A stretch of 39,617 nt of DNA, from assembly GCA_027486835.1 (NCBI GenBank), contig JAIXOJ010000101.1:1-39617 (forward strand). Reading direction: 5' to 3'. A program made the position numbers and the translations under genes. Of the stretch, positions 1 to 8,580 are shown in pieces. How positions within the stretch are numbered: the stretch's first letter is position 1; each line of letters opens with the position of its first letter. The notes beneath the pieces are model-generated. The model worked only from the letters and a program-made list of their open reading frames with translations. It searched no databases and was not told the DNA's origin. Source of the DNA: Chitinophagaceae bacterium. GTDB taxonomy: Bacteria > Bacteroidota > Bacteroidia > Chitinophagales > Chitinophagaceae.

Positions 1-48
1 CCCCCATCCCCTCTTTTAGGGGCATGCCCCTAAAAGAGGGGATGGGGG
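1..48. repeat. 48-bp perfect palindrome at window edge
   Basis: Bases 1-24 are the exact reverse complement of bases 25-48, centred on GGCATGCC, with C-rich and G-rich outer ends. No gene overlaps it. It could be a REP-type palindrome or a bidirectional terminator for a gene outside the window. The sequence cannot distinguish these because the left flank is missing. Confidence 0.9.
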
Positions 49-120
49 GGCGTAAGGACCTGACACAGTTTAATTTACATTCCCTCCAAATCTGAAAAAA
101 AGAACCGTATTAAAAGCGTA

Positions 121-161
121 AAAGGGTCAAGTGTTCAGATATACTGAACACTTGACCCTTT
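121..161. terminator. Perfect 18-bp hairpin downstream of murA
   Basis: An 18-bp perfect inverted repeat (121-138 with 144-161) encloses a 5-nt loop. It lies about 150 bp past the murA stop and is the strongest hairpin on that side. The tract after it on the minus strand is only moderately T-rich, so it may terminate murA or serve a leftward-outside gene. The remaining gap up to 313 shows no convincing gene. Confidence 0.45.
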
Positions 162-313
162 ATAGTTTACCAATTAAGCTATCTCCACTACTTTATGTTT
201 ACCAATAGTTGTTGAGTTGATTTCCTCATTAAAAAATAGAAAGAAAAATGGTGGCAACTTCCATTCATTGGTCAACAACAGTAATTCATAAAAAGCGATA
301 AAAGAAAGTATCG

Positions 314-1621
314 TTATTCGCTGCGCACAATATCTGCACCCAAGCTTCGTAAGCGGGTGTCTATATGCTGGTAACCCCTGTCTATTTGCTCAATATTTTG
401 GATAGTACTTTTTCCTTCTGCGCTAAGGGCAGCAATCAATAAAGCTTGCCCAGCACGAATATCGGGGCTACTCATGGTTATGCCTCTTAGTGGATGACTG
501 CGCCCTAGTCCGATTACTGTGGCACGATGCGGATCGCAAAGAATGATTTGAGCCCCCATGTCAATGAGTTTATCTACAAAAAACAAACGGCTTTCAAACA
601 TTTTTTGGTGAATCAATACGCTACCCTTTGCCTGAGTGGCCACCACCAGCATGATACTGATTAAATCAGGCGTAAAGCCGGGCCATGGATGATCATATAT
701 GGATAGAATTCCCCCATCCAAGAAAGTGGCTACTTCGTATGTTTCTTGTTCTGGAATAAAAATATCATCGCCGTTTATTTGAAATTGAATACCCATTTGG
801 GCGAACTTATCTGGTATCATTCCCAAATGTTCCACCCCCGCGCCTTGAATGGTGATTTCGCTTTGGGTCATCGCGGCAAGGCCAATAAAACTCCCCACCT
901 CAATCATGTCGGGTAACATCTTGTGGTTTGTGCCGTGTAATTTTTCAACACCTTCAATCACCAATAAATTACTTCCCACACCAGTAATCTTTGCCCCCAT
1001 TCTGTTCAACATTCTGCATAATTGCTGTAAATAAGGCTCGCAAGCAGCATTATAAATGGTGGTGATGCCTTCTGCCAATACTGCTGCCATCACAATGTTT
1101 GCTGTTCCGGTTACAGAAGGTTCATCTAGCAGCATGTAAGCCCCATGCAATTGGGGTGCTTCTAGTTTGAAAAAATGCAAATCGTCGTTGTATGAAAAAG
1201 TTGCACCTAGTTTTTCAAAACCAAGAATATGGGTGTCTAAGCGTCTTCTACCAATTTTATCACCACCCGGTTTGGGGATGTATGCCTTCTTAAAACGGGC
1301 TAACAAAGGCCCAGCCAGCATTACGGAGCCACGAAGTTTCCCCCCTTTTTTCCTAAACGCCTCTGTGGTAAAATAATCCGTGTCCACATTGTCGGCAATG
1401 AATTCGCAGGTGTTTCGGTCAATCCTGTTTATTTTAACCCCCATATCACCCAACAGCTCAATGAGCAAATTCACGTCGATAATATCTGGTATGTTTTCTA
1501 TGGTAATGGGGTCAGAGCTCAATAAAACCGCACTAATTATTTGCAATGCTTCGTTTTTTGCTCCCTGCGGTGCAATGATTCCCTTTAAACGGTTGCCACC
1601 GTTCACAATAAATGATGCCAT
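314..1621 (-). CDS. murA: UDP-N-acetylglucosamine 1-carboxyvinyltransferase (MurA), Cys-to-Asp form
   Basis: Catalyses the first committed step of peptidoglycan synthesis: transfer of enolpyruvate from PEP to UDP-GlcNAc in the cytoplasm. The product is 435 aa, normal for the family. Visible hallmarks are GAKNEAL (Lys22, substrate binding), GPLLARF, PGFTPDL (catalytic-loop Asp) and DIRAGQALL (PEP-binding Arg). The mobile-loop motif reads PGGDKIGRR, so residue 121, equivalent to Cys115 of E. coli MurA, is Asp. Asp at this position is known in naturally fosfomycin-insensitive enzymes such as those of Mycobacterium and Chlamydia. The frame opens 24 codons earlier (1693). I chose the ATG at 1621 because the protein then aligns with the family N-terminus, and because a promoter-like TATTTTTA at 1662-1669 falls inside the extension. 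The gene stands alone. Confidence 0.95.
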   Translation of the reverse strand: MASFIVNGGNRLKGIIAPQGAKNEALQIISAVLLSSDPITIENIPDIIDVNLLIELLGDMGVKINRIDRNTCEFIADNVDTDYFTTEAFRKKGGKLRGSVMLAGPLLARFKKAYIPKPGGDKIGRRRLDTHILGFEKLGATFSYNDDLHFFKLEAPQLHGAYMLLDEPSVTGTANIVMAAVLAEGITTIYNAACEPYLQQLCRMLNRMGAKITGVGSNLLVIEGVEKLHGTNHKMLPDMIEVGSFIGLAAMTQSEITIQGAGVEHLGMIPDKFAQMGIQFQINGDDIFIPEQETYEVATFLDGGILSIYDHPWPGFTPDLISIMLVVATQAKGSVLIHQKMFESRLFFVDKLIDMGAQIILCDPHRATVIGLGRSHPLRGITMSSPDIRAGQALLIAALSAEGKSTIQNIEQIDRGYQHIDTRLRSLGADIVRSE

Positions 1622-1759
1622 AAGGTTTTGATGCGTATTAAGTGTTACAAAAATCTTGTGGTAAAAATAGGGGGCAACTAAATTGAGATGCAATAAGTTG
1701 CTTCAATTATTTTTTTTCAAAAGTTGTCAACATATCTGTAGCACATTCCAATGGTCAGC

Positions 1760-1797
1760 AAAAAAAATCCCTTCTAGTTTTCTACTAAAAGGGATTT
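1760..1797 (-). terminator. Intrinsic terminator of the pit operon
   Basis: On the minus strand a hairpin built on AAATCCCTT / AAGGGATTT is followed directly by a run of eight T. It lies about 30 bp past the stop of the phosphate transporter and before murA, so it should end pit transcription. Confidence 0.85.
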
Positions 1798-1825
1798 GTT
1801 GGGTAACCGAATGAATTAAAAAATG

Positions 1826-2866
1826 CTAAATGAACAAGCTAACTATAAAATAAAACAGGGCGGCCATCATTGCAGATACAGGGATGGTAACTACCCAAGC
1901 CCACATTAAGTTTACCGTTACGCCCCATCTTACGGCACTTAATCTTTTTGTGGCACCCACGCCAATGATAGATCCAGTAATGGTATGGGTGGTAGAAACG
2001 GGAATTTTAAAATGTTCAGTCAAAAACAAGGTGATTGCACCTGCAGTTTCGGCGGCAACTCCTTCTAGTGGGGTAACCTTGGTTATTTTAGTTCCCATGG
2101 TCTTCACAATTTTCCACCCGCCAGACAAAGTGCCTAGGGCAATTGCAAGAAAACTACAAAAAGGCACCCAAGGATATTGATCCACAAACTGGTTAAAATT
2201 GAGCTTGTGGCCTTGTTGACCCTCATAGAATATTACTGCAGCACCAATAATGCCCATTACTTTTTGTGCATCATTGCCACCATGCCCAAGACTAAAAGCA
2301 GCACTAGACACCAACTGGAGTCTTTTAAACCAACTTTCTGCTTTAAAAGGATTGCTTCTCTTGCAAATGTGTACGATAAGAATGGTAATAAAGAAGGCTA
2401 TAACCATCCCAATGAGTGGGGCAAGAAAAATAAAAAGCATAGTGGGCACCACTTTCGCGTAATTAATTACACTGATGGCACCATGAGAAAAACCGCCTGC
2501 ATGAGAAAGGGCAGCTCCAATAAATCCGCCCATGAGTGTGTGGGAAGAACTCGAAGGAATACCAAACCACCAAGTAATTAAATTCCAAACAATGGCCGCA
2601 AGAATTCCCGAAAGCAGTACTTGCAGGTTAATAAATTCAGGGTTTACCCATTTAGCAACCGTATTGCCAATGCCAAACTCGTGGAATATATACTTAGAAA
2701 TAAAGAACGCCCCAAAATTGAAAATCGCAGCCCAGAGTACAGCTTGAAAGGGGGTTAGTACTTTGGTGGAAACTATAGTGGCAATGGAGTTGGCGGAATC
2801 GTGAAAACCATTTATGTAATCGAAAATGTAGGCAAGTACGATGATTACAACTAGTAAAACAAACAT
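1826..2866 (-). CDS. Inorganic phosphate transporter, Pit/PHO-4 family
   Basis: Integral membrane low-affinity phosphate permease, 346 aa and nearly all hydrophobic segments. The two family repeats are visible: an N-terminal NGFHDSANSIATIVSTKVL segment (about residues 19-37) and a second GHGGNDAQKVMGII segment near residue 200, matching the duplicated signature of PHO-4 proteins. The C-terminal half carries a further conserved segment, FKIPVSTTHTITGSIIG. The gene follows the DUF47 gene by 81 bp on the same strand, a pairing widespread in bacteria in which the PhoU-like partner is thought to modulate the transporter. A strong terminator follows. Counter-ions and affinity cannot be read from the sequence. 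Confidence 0.92.
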   Translation of the reverse strand: MFVLLVVIIVLAYIFDYINGFHDSANSIATIVSTKVLTPFQAVLWAAIFNFGAFFISKYIFHEFGIGNTVAKWVNPEFINLQVLLSGILAAIVWNLITWWFGIPSSSSHTLMGGFIGAALSHAGGFSHGAISVINYAKVVPTMLFIFLAPLIGMVIAFFITILIVHICKRSNPFKAESWFKRLQLVSSAAFSLGHGGNDAQKVMGIIGAAVIFYEGQQGHKLNFNQFVDQYPWVPFCSFLAIALGTLSGGWKIVKTMGTKITKVTPLEGVAAETAGAITLFLTEHFKIPVSTTHTITGSIIGVGATKRLSAVRWGVTVNLMWAWVVTIPVSAMMAALFYFIVSLFI

Positions 2867-2947
2867 GAATTTAGGGCTTTATGATTCAGCAATTAATAGT
2901 TAAGTATGGTACAAAGAAGTGGGTGAGGAGTCAAGCAACTTCCAGTA

Positions 2948-3595
2948 CTACGCATATTTAATAATGATACTCTCAATTACGTTCGCTGCATCTTCACACT
3001 TGTCGGTGGCAAGTTCCATTGCTTGGTAAATTTCTCTTTTCTTAATCACTTCTTTCACATCGTCTTCTGTTTGAAAGAGATATTCGATGCTCATATCATA
3101 CACATCATCTGCTTGGTTTTCGATGCTGTTCACTTTTACAAGGGCTTCCGTCATTTTTCTAAGGTTGTTCATATCCCTCAAGCCATAAACGGCAGTTCTT
3201 ATTTCATTACAACCTTGTGCAATTAAATCTGCCATTTTTTGAATGCCAGTATCGTTGGGGTTGATGTTATAAAAATTAATTTTTTTGGCAGAACTGTAAA
3301 TGAAATCGCAGATGTCATCTAGTGCGGTAGCTAAATAATGGATGTCCTCTCTGTCAAACGGTGTAATAAAATTCCTGCCAAGCTCTGTAAATAACCGATG
3401 GGTGTGGTCATCATTTTTATGCTCTAAGTCTTCCACTTGTTTTATGAGCGGTGCTCTTTTATCCCTATCAGGTTCAGCTACTACTTTTTTCAGCATTTCC
3501 CCCATATCTACCACGGTATCAGCAACTTGCTCAAATAGCTCGTAGAATATTTTATTCTTAGGCATGAAAATTTTACCAATACTATTAAATCCCAT
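2948..3595 (-). CDS. DUF47 family (PhoU-like) phosphate-transport accessory protein
   Basis: A 215-aa all-helical protein of the DUF47/TIGR00153 family, distantly related to PhoU. Typical segments are FYELFEQVADTVVDMGEML, KQVEDLEHKNDDHTHRLF, TPFDREDIHYLATALDDICD and a C-terminal ATDKCEDAANVIESIIIKYA. The acidic and histidine-rich helices resemble the metal-binding helices of PhoU. It is the first gene of a two-gene unit with the Pit transporter, so it probably regulates or assists phosphate uptake. A TATTTTTG element 24 bp before the start is a likely promoter. Confidence 0.9.
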   Translation of the reverse strand: MGFNSIGKIFMPKNKIFYELFEQVADTVVDMGEMLKKVVAEPDRDKRAPLIKQVEDLEHKNDDHTHRLFTELGRNFITPFDREDIHYLATALDDICDFIYSSAKKINFYNINPNDTGIQKMADLIAQGCNEIRTAVYGLRDMNNLRKMTEALVKVNSIENQADDVYDMSIEYLFQTEDDVKEVIKKREIYQAMELATDKCEDAANVIESIIIKYA

Positions 3596-3618
3596 TATGC
3601 TAACATTATTTTAGGAAA

Positions 3619-3626
3619 CAAAAATA
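3619..3626 (-). promoter_or_regulatory. -7 element for the DUF47-pit unit
   Basis: The minus strand reads TATTTTTG, an exact match to the Bacteroidota -7 consensus TAnnTTTG, 24 bp before the DUF47 start codon. A TTTG lies further upstream (3651-3654), but the spacing of about 24 bp is longer than usual. Confidence 0.5.
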
Positions 3627-3826
3627 GAGGTATCCGCTATCGTTTAAAAACAAACCTCACTCGTTAACAATAAAATAATATTGGTGATTCGCATTTCAGT
3701 GTAGAATCCTGTAAAAATTTGGTAACAATTTGTTCATGTTTCCGTCATTTTCTGGTAACACAGCGCCTGCACTTTTGCATCAGTTCGTTCACAGCATTTA
3801 AGTACAGTACATTTTCTCAAAGTTCG

Positions 3827-3853
3827 GCCCCTGTTTTCACAGGGGTCTTCTTA
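3827..3853 (+). terminator. Orphan rho-independent terminator upstream of pcm
   Basis: A 7-bp GC-rich stem (CCCCTGT / ACAGGGG) with a 4-nt loop is followed by TCTTCTTATTTT. No annotated plus-strand gene ends here, which implies a short upstream transcript or a regulatory leader about 85 bp ahead of pcm. Confidence 0.6.
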
Positions 3854-3935
3854 TTTTAATTAGTGTCCACTTTTTTCTCCACATTTATTGCACCCTATTT
3901 CCATTCTACCCCATTGGTAATTTAAGTTTGTGCCG

Positions 3936-4592
3936 ATGAATATTCAACACGACGACACTTTCTTACACAAAGGGCTGCGCAATCAATTGGTGGCTACGTT
4001 GAGGGAAAAAGGTATTTCAGACGATAAAGTACTCAAGGCTATTGCTAACATTCCAAGACATTTTTTTCTGGATAGTGCTTTTGATAAAATTGCTTATGAG
4101 GATCGTGCTTTTCCTATTGGAGAAGGACAAACCATTTCACAACCATATACCGTTGCTTTTCAAACCCAGTTGTTAAGCATAAAACCCAATGATAAAATAC
4201 TGGAAATTGGTACAGGAAGTATGTATCAGGCAACCGTTTTGGCAGAATTAGGCGCCAAAGTGTTTACCATCGAACGACAAAAATTACTCTTTGAAAAGAC
4301 CAAAAAATATATTTTCAAGAATAAATACTTAAACCTAAAGTTTTTTTATGGGGATGGCTTCATGGGCCTACCTACTTATGCCCCCTTCGATAAAATTCTC
4401 ATCACTGCAGCAGCTCCCTATATTCCACCAAAATTGATTGAGCAATTGAAAACAGGTGGATACATGGTAATACCTGTGGACGAAGGAAGCAATCAGCGGA
4501 TGTTACGTCTTACCAAATGTGCGGATGGTAGTTTGCAAGAAGAAACATTCCATGAATTTTCCTTTGTGCCGATGCTTTCTGGTAGAAATTAA
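3936..4592 (+). CDS. pcm: Protein-L-isoaspartate O-methyltransferase
   Basis: SAM-dependent repair enzyme that methylates isoaspartyl residues in damaged proteins. The 218 aa match the family length. Family segments are visible in order: IPRHFFL, GEGQTISQPYTVAFQTQLL, the SAM motif LEIGTGSMYQATVLAELGA, a mid-region GDGFMGLP, ITAAAPYIPPKL, and a C-terminal FVPMLSG. The SAM-binding loop usually reads GTGSGYQ. Here the second Gly is Met, a notable change in a glycine-rich loop. A GTG at 3930 is in frame, but the ATG at 3936 is preferred. The gene is monocistronic, divergent from DUF47, and ends at a hairpin terminator. Confidence 0.92.
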   Translation: MNIQHDDTFLHKGLRNQLVATLREKGISDDKVLKAIANIPRHFFLDSAFDKIAYEDRAFPIGEGQTISQPYTVAFQTQLLSIKPNDKILEIGTGSMYQATVLAELGAKVFTIERQKLLFEKTKKYIFKNKYLNLKFFYGDGFMGLPTYAPFDKILITAAAPYIPPKLIEQLKTGGYMVIPVDEGSNQRMLRLTKCADGSLQEETFHEFSFVPMLSGRN

Positions 4593-4614
4593 GTGGGCAA
4601 TCAGCAATAGCCAT

Positions 4615-4658
4615 AAAAAAAGGAGCGATTACCGAATGACGGTTTCGCTCCTTTTTTA
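4615..4658. terminator. Bidirectional terminator between pcm and arginine decarboxylase
   Basis: The inverted repeat AAAAAAGGAGCGA / TCGCTCCTTTTTT surrounds a loop of about 16 nt and has A and T runs on its outer sides. It lies between two convergent genes and can terminate both. Confidence 0.9.
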
Positions 4659-4741
4659 TGCAAGCAACTATTTTACCTTTTCGAAATGGGTGCTTATTAT
4701 TGGATAAGCAACATTCCAGTAGTCATTTTTTTATCGATGGG

Positions 4742-6172
4742 TTACTTTATGTAGCCTAAAATCTTCAACATACTCTGTGCAGATTGCTCCTTAGCATATA
4801 CCCAATCTTCTAACACCCCATTTTTGTTCATTTCAATAATCACGTGCTTGGGTGAAGGTATTAAGCAGTGTTTGATACCCCCGTAGCCACTAATCTGATC
4901 CTGATATGCTCCGGTGTGAAAAAAACCAACGTACAATGGTTCTTTATTACTTTCTTCCTCGCCCTTGTAATCGTTGGTAAGTTTTGGAAGAAATACCTCA
5001 TTAATATGCTCTTCGCTATCGTAGTAATCGTGGCTGTCGCAAGTGATGCCGCCCAATACTACCCTGTGGTATTCATTATCCCATTTATTTACGGGAAGCA
5101 TCAAAAACTTTTCACCAATGCCCCAAGTATCGGGTAGGGTGGTGATAAAAGAAGAGTCAATCATGTACCAACACTCTCTATCATTTTGTACTTTTTGCCC
5201 AATAACACTGTAAATATGAGCCATGCTTTCACCAACTGTAAAACTACCAAACTCGGTAAAAATATGCGGCATAGCCACTTTGGCTTTTTTGCAGGCACGC
5301 TTGATGTTGCCCACAATTTCATTAATCATAAACTGGTAATCGTAATCGAAGCCCAATGAATGTTTAATGGGGAAGCCACCACCAATATTAATAGAATCTA
5401 ACTCTGGACAAATTTTCTTAAGCTGGCAATACAGGTTGATTACCTTATTTAATTCACTCCAATAATAAATATCGTCTTTGATGCCTTTGTTTAAGAAGAT
5501 ATGCAACATCTTCAGTTGAAATTTATCTTCAAAACCTTCAATTTCATCTACATAAAATTCAAGGATATCTTTTTGGCGAATGCCTAATCTAGAAGTATAA
5601 AATGGAAATGAAGGCTCTTCTTCGGCAGCAACACGGATGCCCAATTTAAAGGGGGCTTTCACCGTTTTTCTGTATGCTTCCAATTCGTCTTTATTGTCTA
5701 AAATTGGAATAACGTTTTTGAAGCCAGAATTAATTAAACGGGCAATTCGGTTGGTGTAAGCTTTTTGCTTATAGCCATTACAGATGATAAAAGTTTCTTT
5801 ATTTATCTTCTTCTTTAGAAAAAGCTGGTTAATAATTTCAATATCGTAAGCATAAGAAGTTTCCAAGTGAATTTGATGCTTGAGGGTTTCCTCTACAATA
5901 AAGGAAAAATGGGAACTTTTGGTGCAATAGCAATAATTGTACGTACCCTCGTATTTGTGTTTCTTAAAGGCATTGGCAAACATGGTTTTTGCTTTGTTTA
6001 TCTGCATTCCAATTTTTGGCAGATAAGTTAATTTCAATGGCGTGCCGTATTTATCAATTAAAGCCTTTACGTCCACATCATTAAACATCAAGTAGCCATC
6101 GTCATTTAATTTATAACCTTCCTGCGGAAAATGGAAAGTTTGATTCACCAAAGAGGTGTAAGTATTGTTCAT
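4742..6172 (-). CDS. speA: Arginine decarboxylase, PLP-dependent (short Bacteroidota type)
   Basis: Converts arginine to agmatine, the entry step to polyamines. The 476 aa form a fold-III PLP enzyme: an alanine-racemase-like barrel with YCYCTKSSHF (Lys85, the expected PLP lysine), the phosphate-binding glycine stretch INIGGGFPIKHS near residue 260, and a C-terminal beta domain containing the GAYQD segment. It is much shorter than the roughly 650-aa E. coli SpeA but matches the length and N-terminus (LVNQTFHFPQEGY) of the arginine decarboxylases annotated in Flavobacteriia and Chitinophagia. The substrate assignment rests on that family resemblance. A TATTTTTG element at 6233-6240 lies about 60 bp before the ATG. 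The gene stands alone. Confidence 0.85.
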   Translation of the reverse strand: MNNTYTSLVNQTFHFPQEGYKLNDDGYLMFNDVDVKALIDKYGTPLKLTYLPKIGMQINKAKTMFANAFKKHKYEGTYNYCYCTKSSHFSFIVEETLKHQIHLETSYAYDIEIINQLFLKKKINKETFIICNGYKQKAYTNRIARLINSGFKNVIPILDNKDELEAYRKTVKAPFKLGIRVAAEEEPSFPFYTSRLGIRQKDILEFYVDEIEGFEDKFQLKMLHIFLNKGIKDDIYYWSELNKVINLYCQLKKICPELDSINIGGGFPIKHSLGFDYDYQFMINEIVGNIKRACKKAKVAMPHIFTEFGSFTVGESMAHIYSVIGQKVQNDRECWYMIDSSFITTLPDTWGIGEKFLMLPVNKWDNEYHRVVLGGITCDSHDYYDSEEHINEVFLPKLTNDYKGEEESNKEPLYVGFFHTGAYQDQISGYGGIKHCLIPSPKHVIIEMNKNGVLEDWVYAKEQSAQSMLKILGYIK

Positions 6173-6232
6173 CTAAGAACTGGGTTTAATGAGTGATAAA
6201 TTATGGCAATGCCATTAATAAAAGTATGCGGA

Positions 6233-6240
6233 CAAAAATA
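6233..6240 (-). promoter_or_regulatory. -7 element for arginine decarboxylase
   Basis: The minus strand reads TATTTTTG, an exact TAnnTTTG match 61 bp before the start codon. No clear TTTG -33 partner was seen. Confidence 0.4.
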
Positions 6241-6639
6241 GCAGTTTGACATCATTAATGTCCCATATAATAATGACGGGTTTTAAAAAGGCTACTAATA
6301 AATCTAAAAGTTAACTGTTAGGATTGCCTTCATGGCGCATCGAAATCATTTTTTGTTGTCCAAATTTTTCCATTTAAGAATGATTCCTTTTTGGATTATT
6401 TACCAATTAATGTTCAAATTAATGAAAAGGAGGGTGCTTATACATTTTAGTGTTGTAGCAACTTAAAATAAAAAAGTAAGTTTCTTCTTAAGAAGGAATA
6501 TTTGTCAAAAAAAATTAAGAAAAGTTATACCAATTTCCATTACTGTAATCTTCAAATCGGCAACTAAAAAATTAAAATCCTAAGTAGTTTGTAAATAAAA
6601 AGATGACAAATTGGATTTTTGAAGTGAATTCATGGATAA
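6241..6639. other. AT-rich intergenic stretch, nothing recognised
   Basis: About 400 bp between the AIPR stop and the arginine decarboxylase promoter. It is strongly AT-rich with poly-A tracts. No open frame, strong hairpin or copy of the window's repeat families was seen. Confidence 0.6.
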
Positions 6640-8517
6640 TTATCCTTCGATGGATGTATCTTCTTTATCTTCTTCGTTCTTCAATATACCTACCACTTCA
6701 TCCTTTTCTTTCAATTCAATAGTTTCAATAGTTGTAGTATTGATTTCAATTTCTTCCAATTTTCCTTTTACTCTTTCGTATTGACTTGATGATGTTAGTA
6801 AGCTAACGAATTTATCAAAAGATTTTTCTGCTTCATTTCGATTAAATTCCTGGAGAAGAAATTCGTTGATGAACTTAAAGGTCTTTAAGATAATTTCAGT
6901 ATCGTTTGATTCGTATAGTTTTTGAATTTTGAGTGTTATATTGATGCTTTCTCCGAATTTAGATTTGCAGTATTTTGTAAACACCAATTTAAATAGAGAA
7001 AGCACATGATATAAGTTGCTTGAAAAAGTGTCTTCAAGCTCATAAGCGAATCGTTTGATAATGATATCAAACAAATAATAGGAAATAACAAAATCCTCAA
7101 ATTTGGATTCATCGTTAAATATTTTCTCGTAAAGTCCATCTTTATCGTCTTTGTGTGACACAAAAAGTAAATTCTTTTTTGTGTCTTTTATTTGTCTGTG
7201 ATTATTAATAACACCCACAGGATCTTGAAGATGATACGCCAAATAACAATTAGCAAAAACATTATTCGGAACTCTTTTTACACCTTTTGGTAAAGTTCTA
7301 AATTCTCCTCTTCTTTTTGAATACCAAAGATTGGTTGAGTAAAACTCATGTTGCAATCTAACTTGTATGTCATCATTCGCTCTAAAATCTCTTTCATTCA
7401 CAGGGTTCTGGGAATTCGTATATCGGGTAACTTTTAAATCAAAGTCCCTACCGCCAGATTTAAGTAATCTCAAAGTAATTAGTGCTTCACTATCAATTAT
7501 AGATCTTTTAGTGGGTGTTGCTTGGCTGTAAGCTTTATAAATAGAATAAACAGTTTGTGCTCCATTAATAATTTGAAGCCCAGTTAATTCAATAGTAGTT
7601 GCCTCATCTCTTATTTCTGGGATAAGATATGTTATAGCTGTTAGCCCGTTATTGTAATACCAAAAATATGCAGGGTTATCCGTTGCTGTTTGTTCAATAT
7701 CTTTATTAAAATCCGATGTTATCAATGGATTCCTCACATTTCTAAAAAACAATGAAAACCCATATTTCTCAAATAGTTCGAAAATAGTTTTCGGTTTAAT
7801 TAAGAACATATACGCTTCAAATGGCTTTTCCACTCTTATATAATTTCCCGAACCAGCATTTAACCTTTGAACTTCAATTTTGATTTTACTTTCTTCTGGA
7901 TTGTAATAATTCTCTAGTGGATTTATTGGATCTATTTTCTTATATCTTCTTTCGATGTAATCAACCTTAAGCTGCTTAATGTCATAAAAGTCAAATTTTG
8001 TTCTTTTATGATTTTCAATGAAACTCTTAATATTATCGTTTGCTTTTGGATTACCATTTGAAAGTGTCAGATAAATAAATTTTACATCACCATTTGCTTT
8101 TTGATGTGCTTGCAGCTCATCAATTTTAGTCTTTAGTTTTGCGCTAACATTTTCCTTTTTACCCCTTAAAATGGTATCATAGTCGTTAAGCGCTTGTAAA
8201 ATCTCTTTTTTCTCAACAGCTTTATTGCAATTGGTTTCCACATTCCACTTTGATTGAACGATGTAAAAAACTCGTTGCCCTTGGTTGTCTAAGTTATCAA
8301 AAACAATATCGCAAGAACTGTCTTCATCACCGTCAGTTATGTAACTAGAGTAATCCGTTTTTTTGCCATAAAATTCCAAAAACCAAATCAATAAAGCATA
8401 AGCCTTTTGATTGTTCACAGCACTTTTATTCTTTTTTATGTATTCGTCATCCTTATACTTACTAATAAGCTCGGTGAGTTCGGAGTCGATTATTTTATAG
8501 AAATCAGTTGTCAGCAT
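6640..8517 (-). CDS. AIPR family protein, probable abortive-infection/phage-defence nuclease
   Basis: A 625-aa protein of the AIPR family (PF10592, named from abortive infection phage resistance). The family core is plain: FWYYNNGLT at 285-293 and LQIINGAQTVYS at 313-325. The N-terminal 100 residues look like a PD-(D/E)XK nuclease: a lone Asp70 in SSCDIVFD followed 18 residues later by VQSK (Gln88, Lys90), the D...QxK variant found in Mrr-like restriction enzymes. The tail is acidic and lysine-rich. It is a single gene with no methylase or helicase beside it, flanked by mobile-element and tandem-repeat DNA, which fits an acquired defence gene. The defence role is inferred from the family; the nuclease residues are read by eye. 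Confidence 0.82.
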   Translation of the reverse strand: MLTTDFYKIIDSELTELISKYKDDEYIKKNKSAVNNQKAYALLIWFLEFYGKKTDYSSYITDGDEDSSCDIVFDNLDNQGQRVFYIVQSKWNVETNCNKAVEKKEILQALNDYDTILRGKKENVSAKLKTKIDELQAHQKANGDVKFIYLTLSNGNPKANDNIKSFIENHKRTKFDFYDIKQLKVDYIERRYKKIDPINPLENYYNPEESKIKIEVQRLNAGSGNYIRVEKPFEAYMFLIKPKTIFELFEKYGFSLFFRNVRNPLITSDFNKDIEQTATDNPAYFWYYNNGLTAITYLIPEIRDEATTIELTGLQIINGAQTVYSIYKAYSQATPTKRSIIDSEALITLRLLKSGGRDFDLKVTRYTNSQNPVNERDFRANDDIQVRLQHEFYSTNLWYSKRRGEFRTLPKGVKRVPNNVFANCYLAYHLQDPVGVINNHRQIKDTKKNLLFVSHKDDKDGLYEKIFNDESKFEDFVISYYLFDIIIKRFAYELEDTFSSNLYHVLSLFKLVFTKYCKSKFGESINITLKIQKLYESNDTEIILKTFKFINEFLLQEFNRNEAEKSFDKFVSLLTSSSQYERVKGKLEEIEINTTTIETIELKEKDEVVGILKNEEDKEDTSIEG

Positions 8518-8534
8518 ATTTTATAATCAGCATT

Positions 8535-8542
8535 CAAAGTTA
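8535..8542 (-). promoter_or_regulatory. -7 element for the AIPR gene
   Basis: The minus strand reads TAACTTTG, an exact TAnnTTTG match 17 bp before the AIPR start codon. A short leader is implied. No good -33 element was seen. Confidence 0.45.
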
Positions 8543-8580
8543 GTATTAAATGAAGTTTTCGGTCGTTTGATAGGTCTATT

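Larger units (their letters stand above)
3596..3935. other. Divergent intergenic region with an orphan terminator
   Basis: This gap lies between divergently transcribed DUF47 and pcm. Apart from the promoter element near 3620 it holds a GC-rich hairpin (CCCCTGT-TTTC-ACAGGGG) followed by TCTTCTT at about 3828-3850 on the plus strand, preceded by GCACTTTTGCA near 3769. This could be a short transcript of about 70-80 nt or an attenuated leader. No RNA family was recognised. A TAAGTTTG at 3923-3930 sits directly before the pcm start. Confidence 0.5.

Noticed and set aside
1622-1693. 24-residue N-terminal extension of MurA
   Set aside because: Not part of the family and overlaps a promoter-like TATTTTTA.
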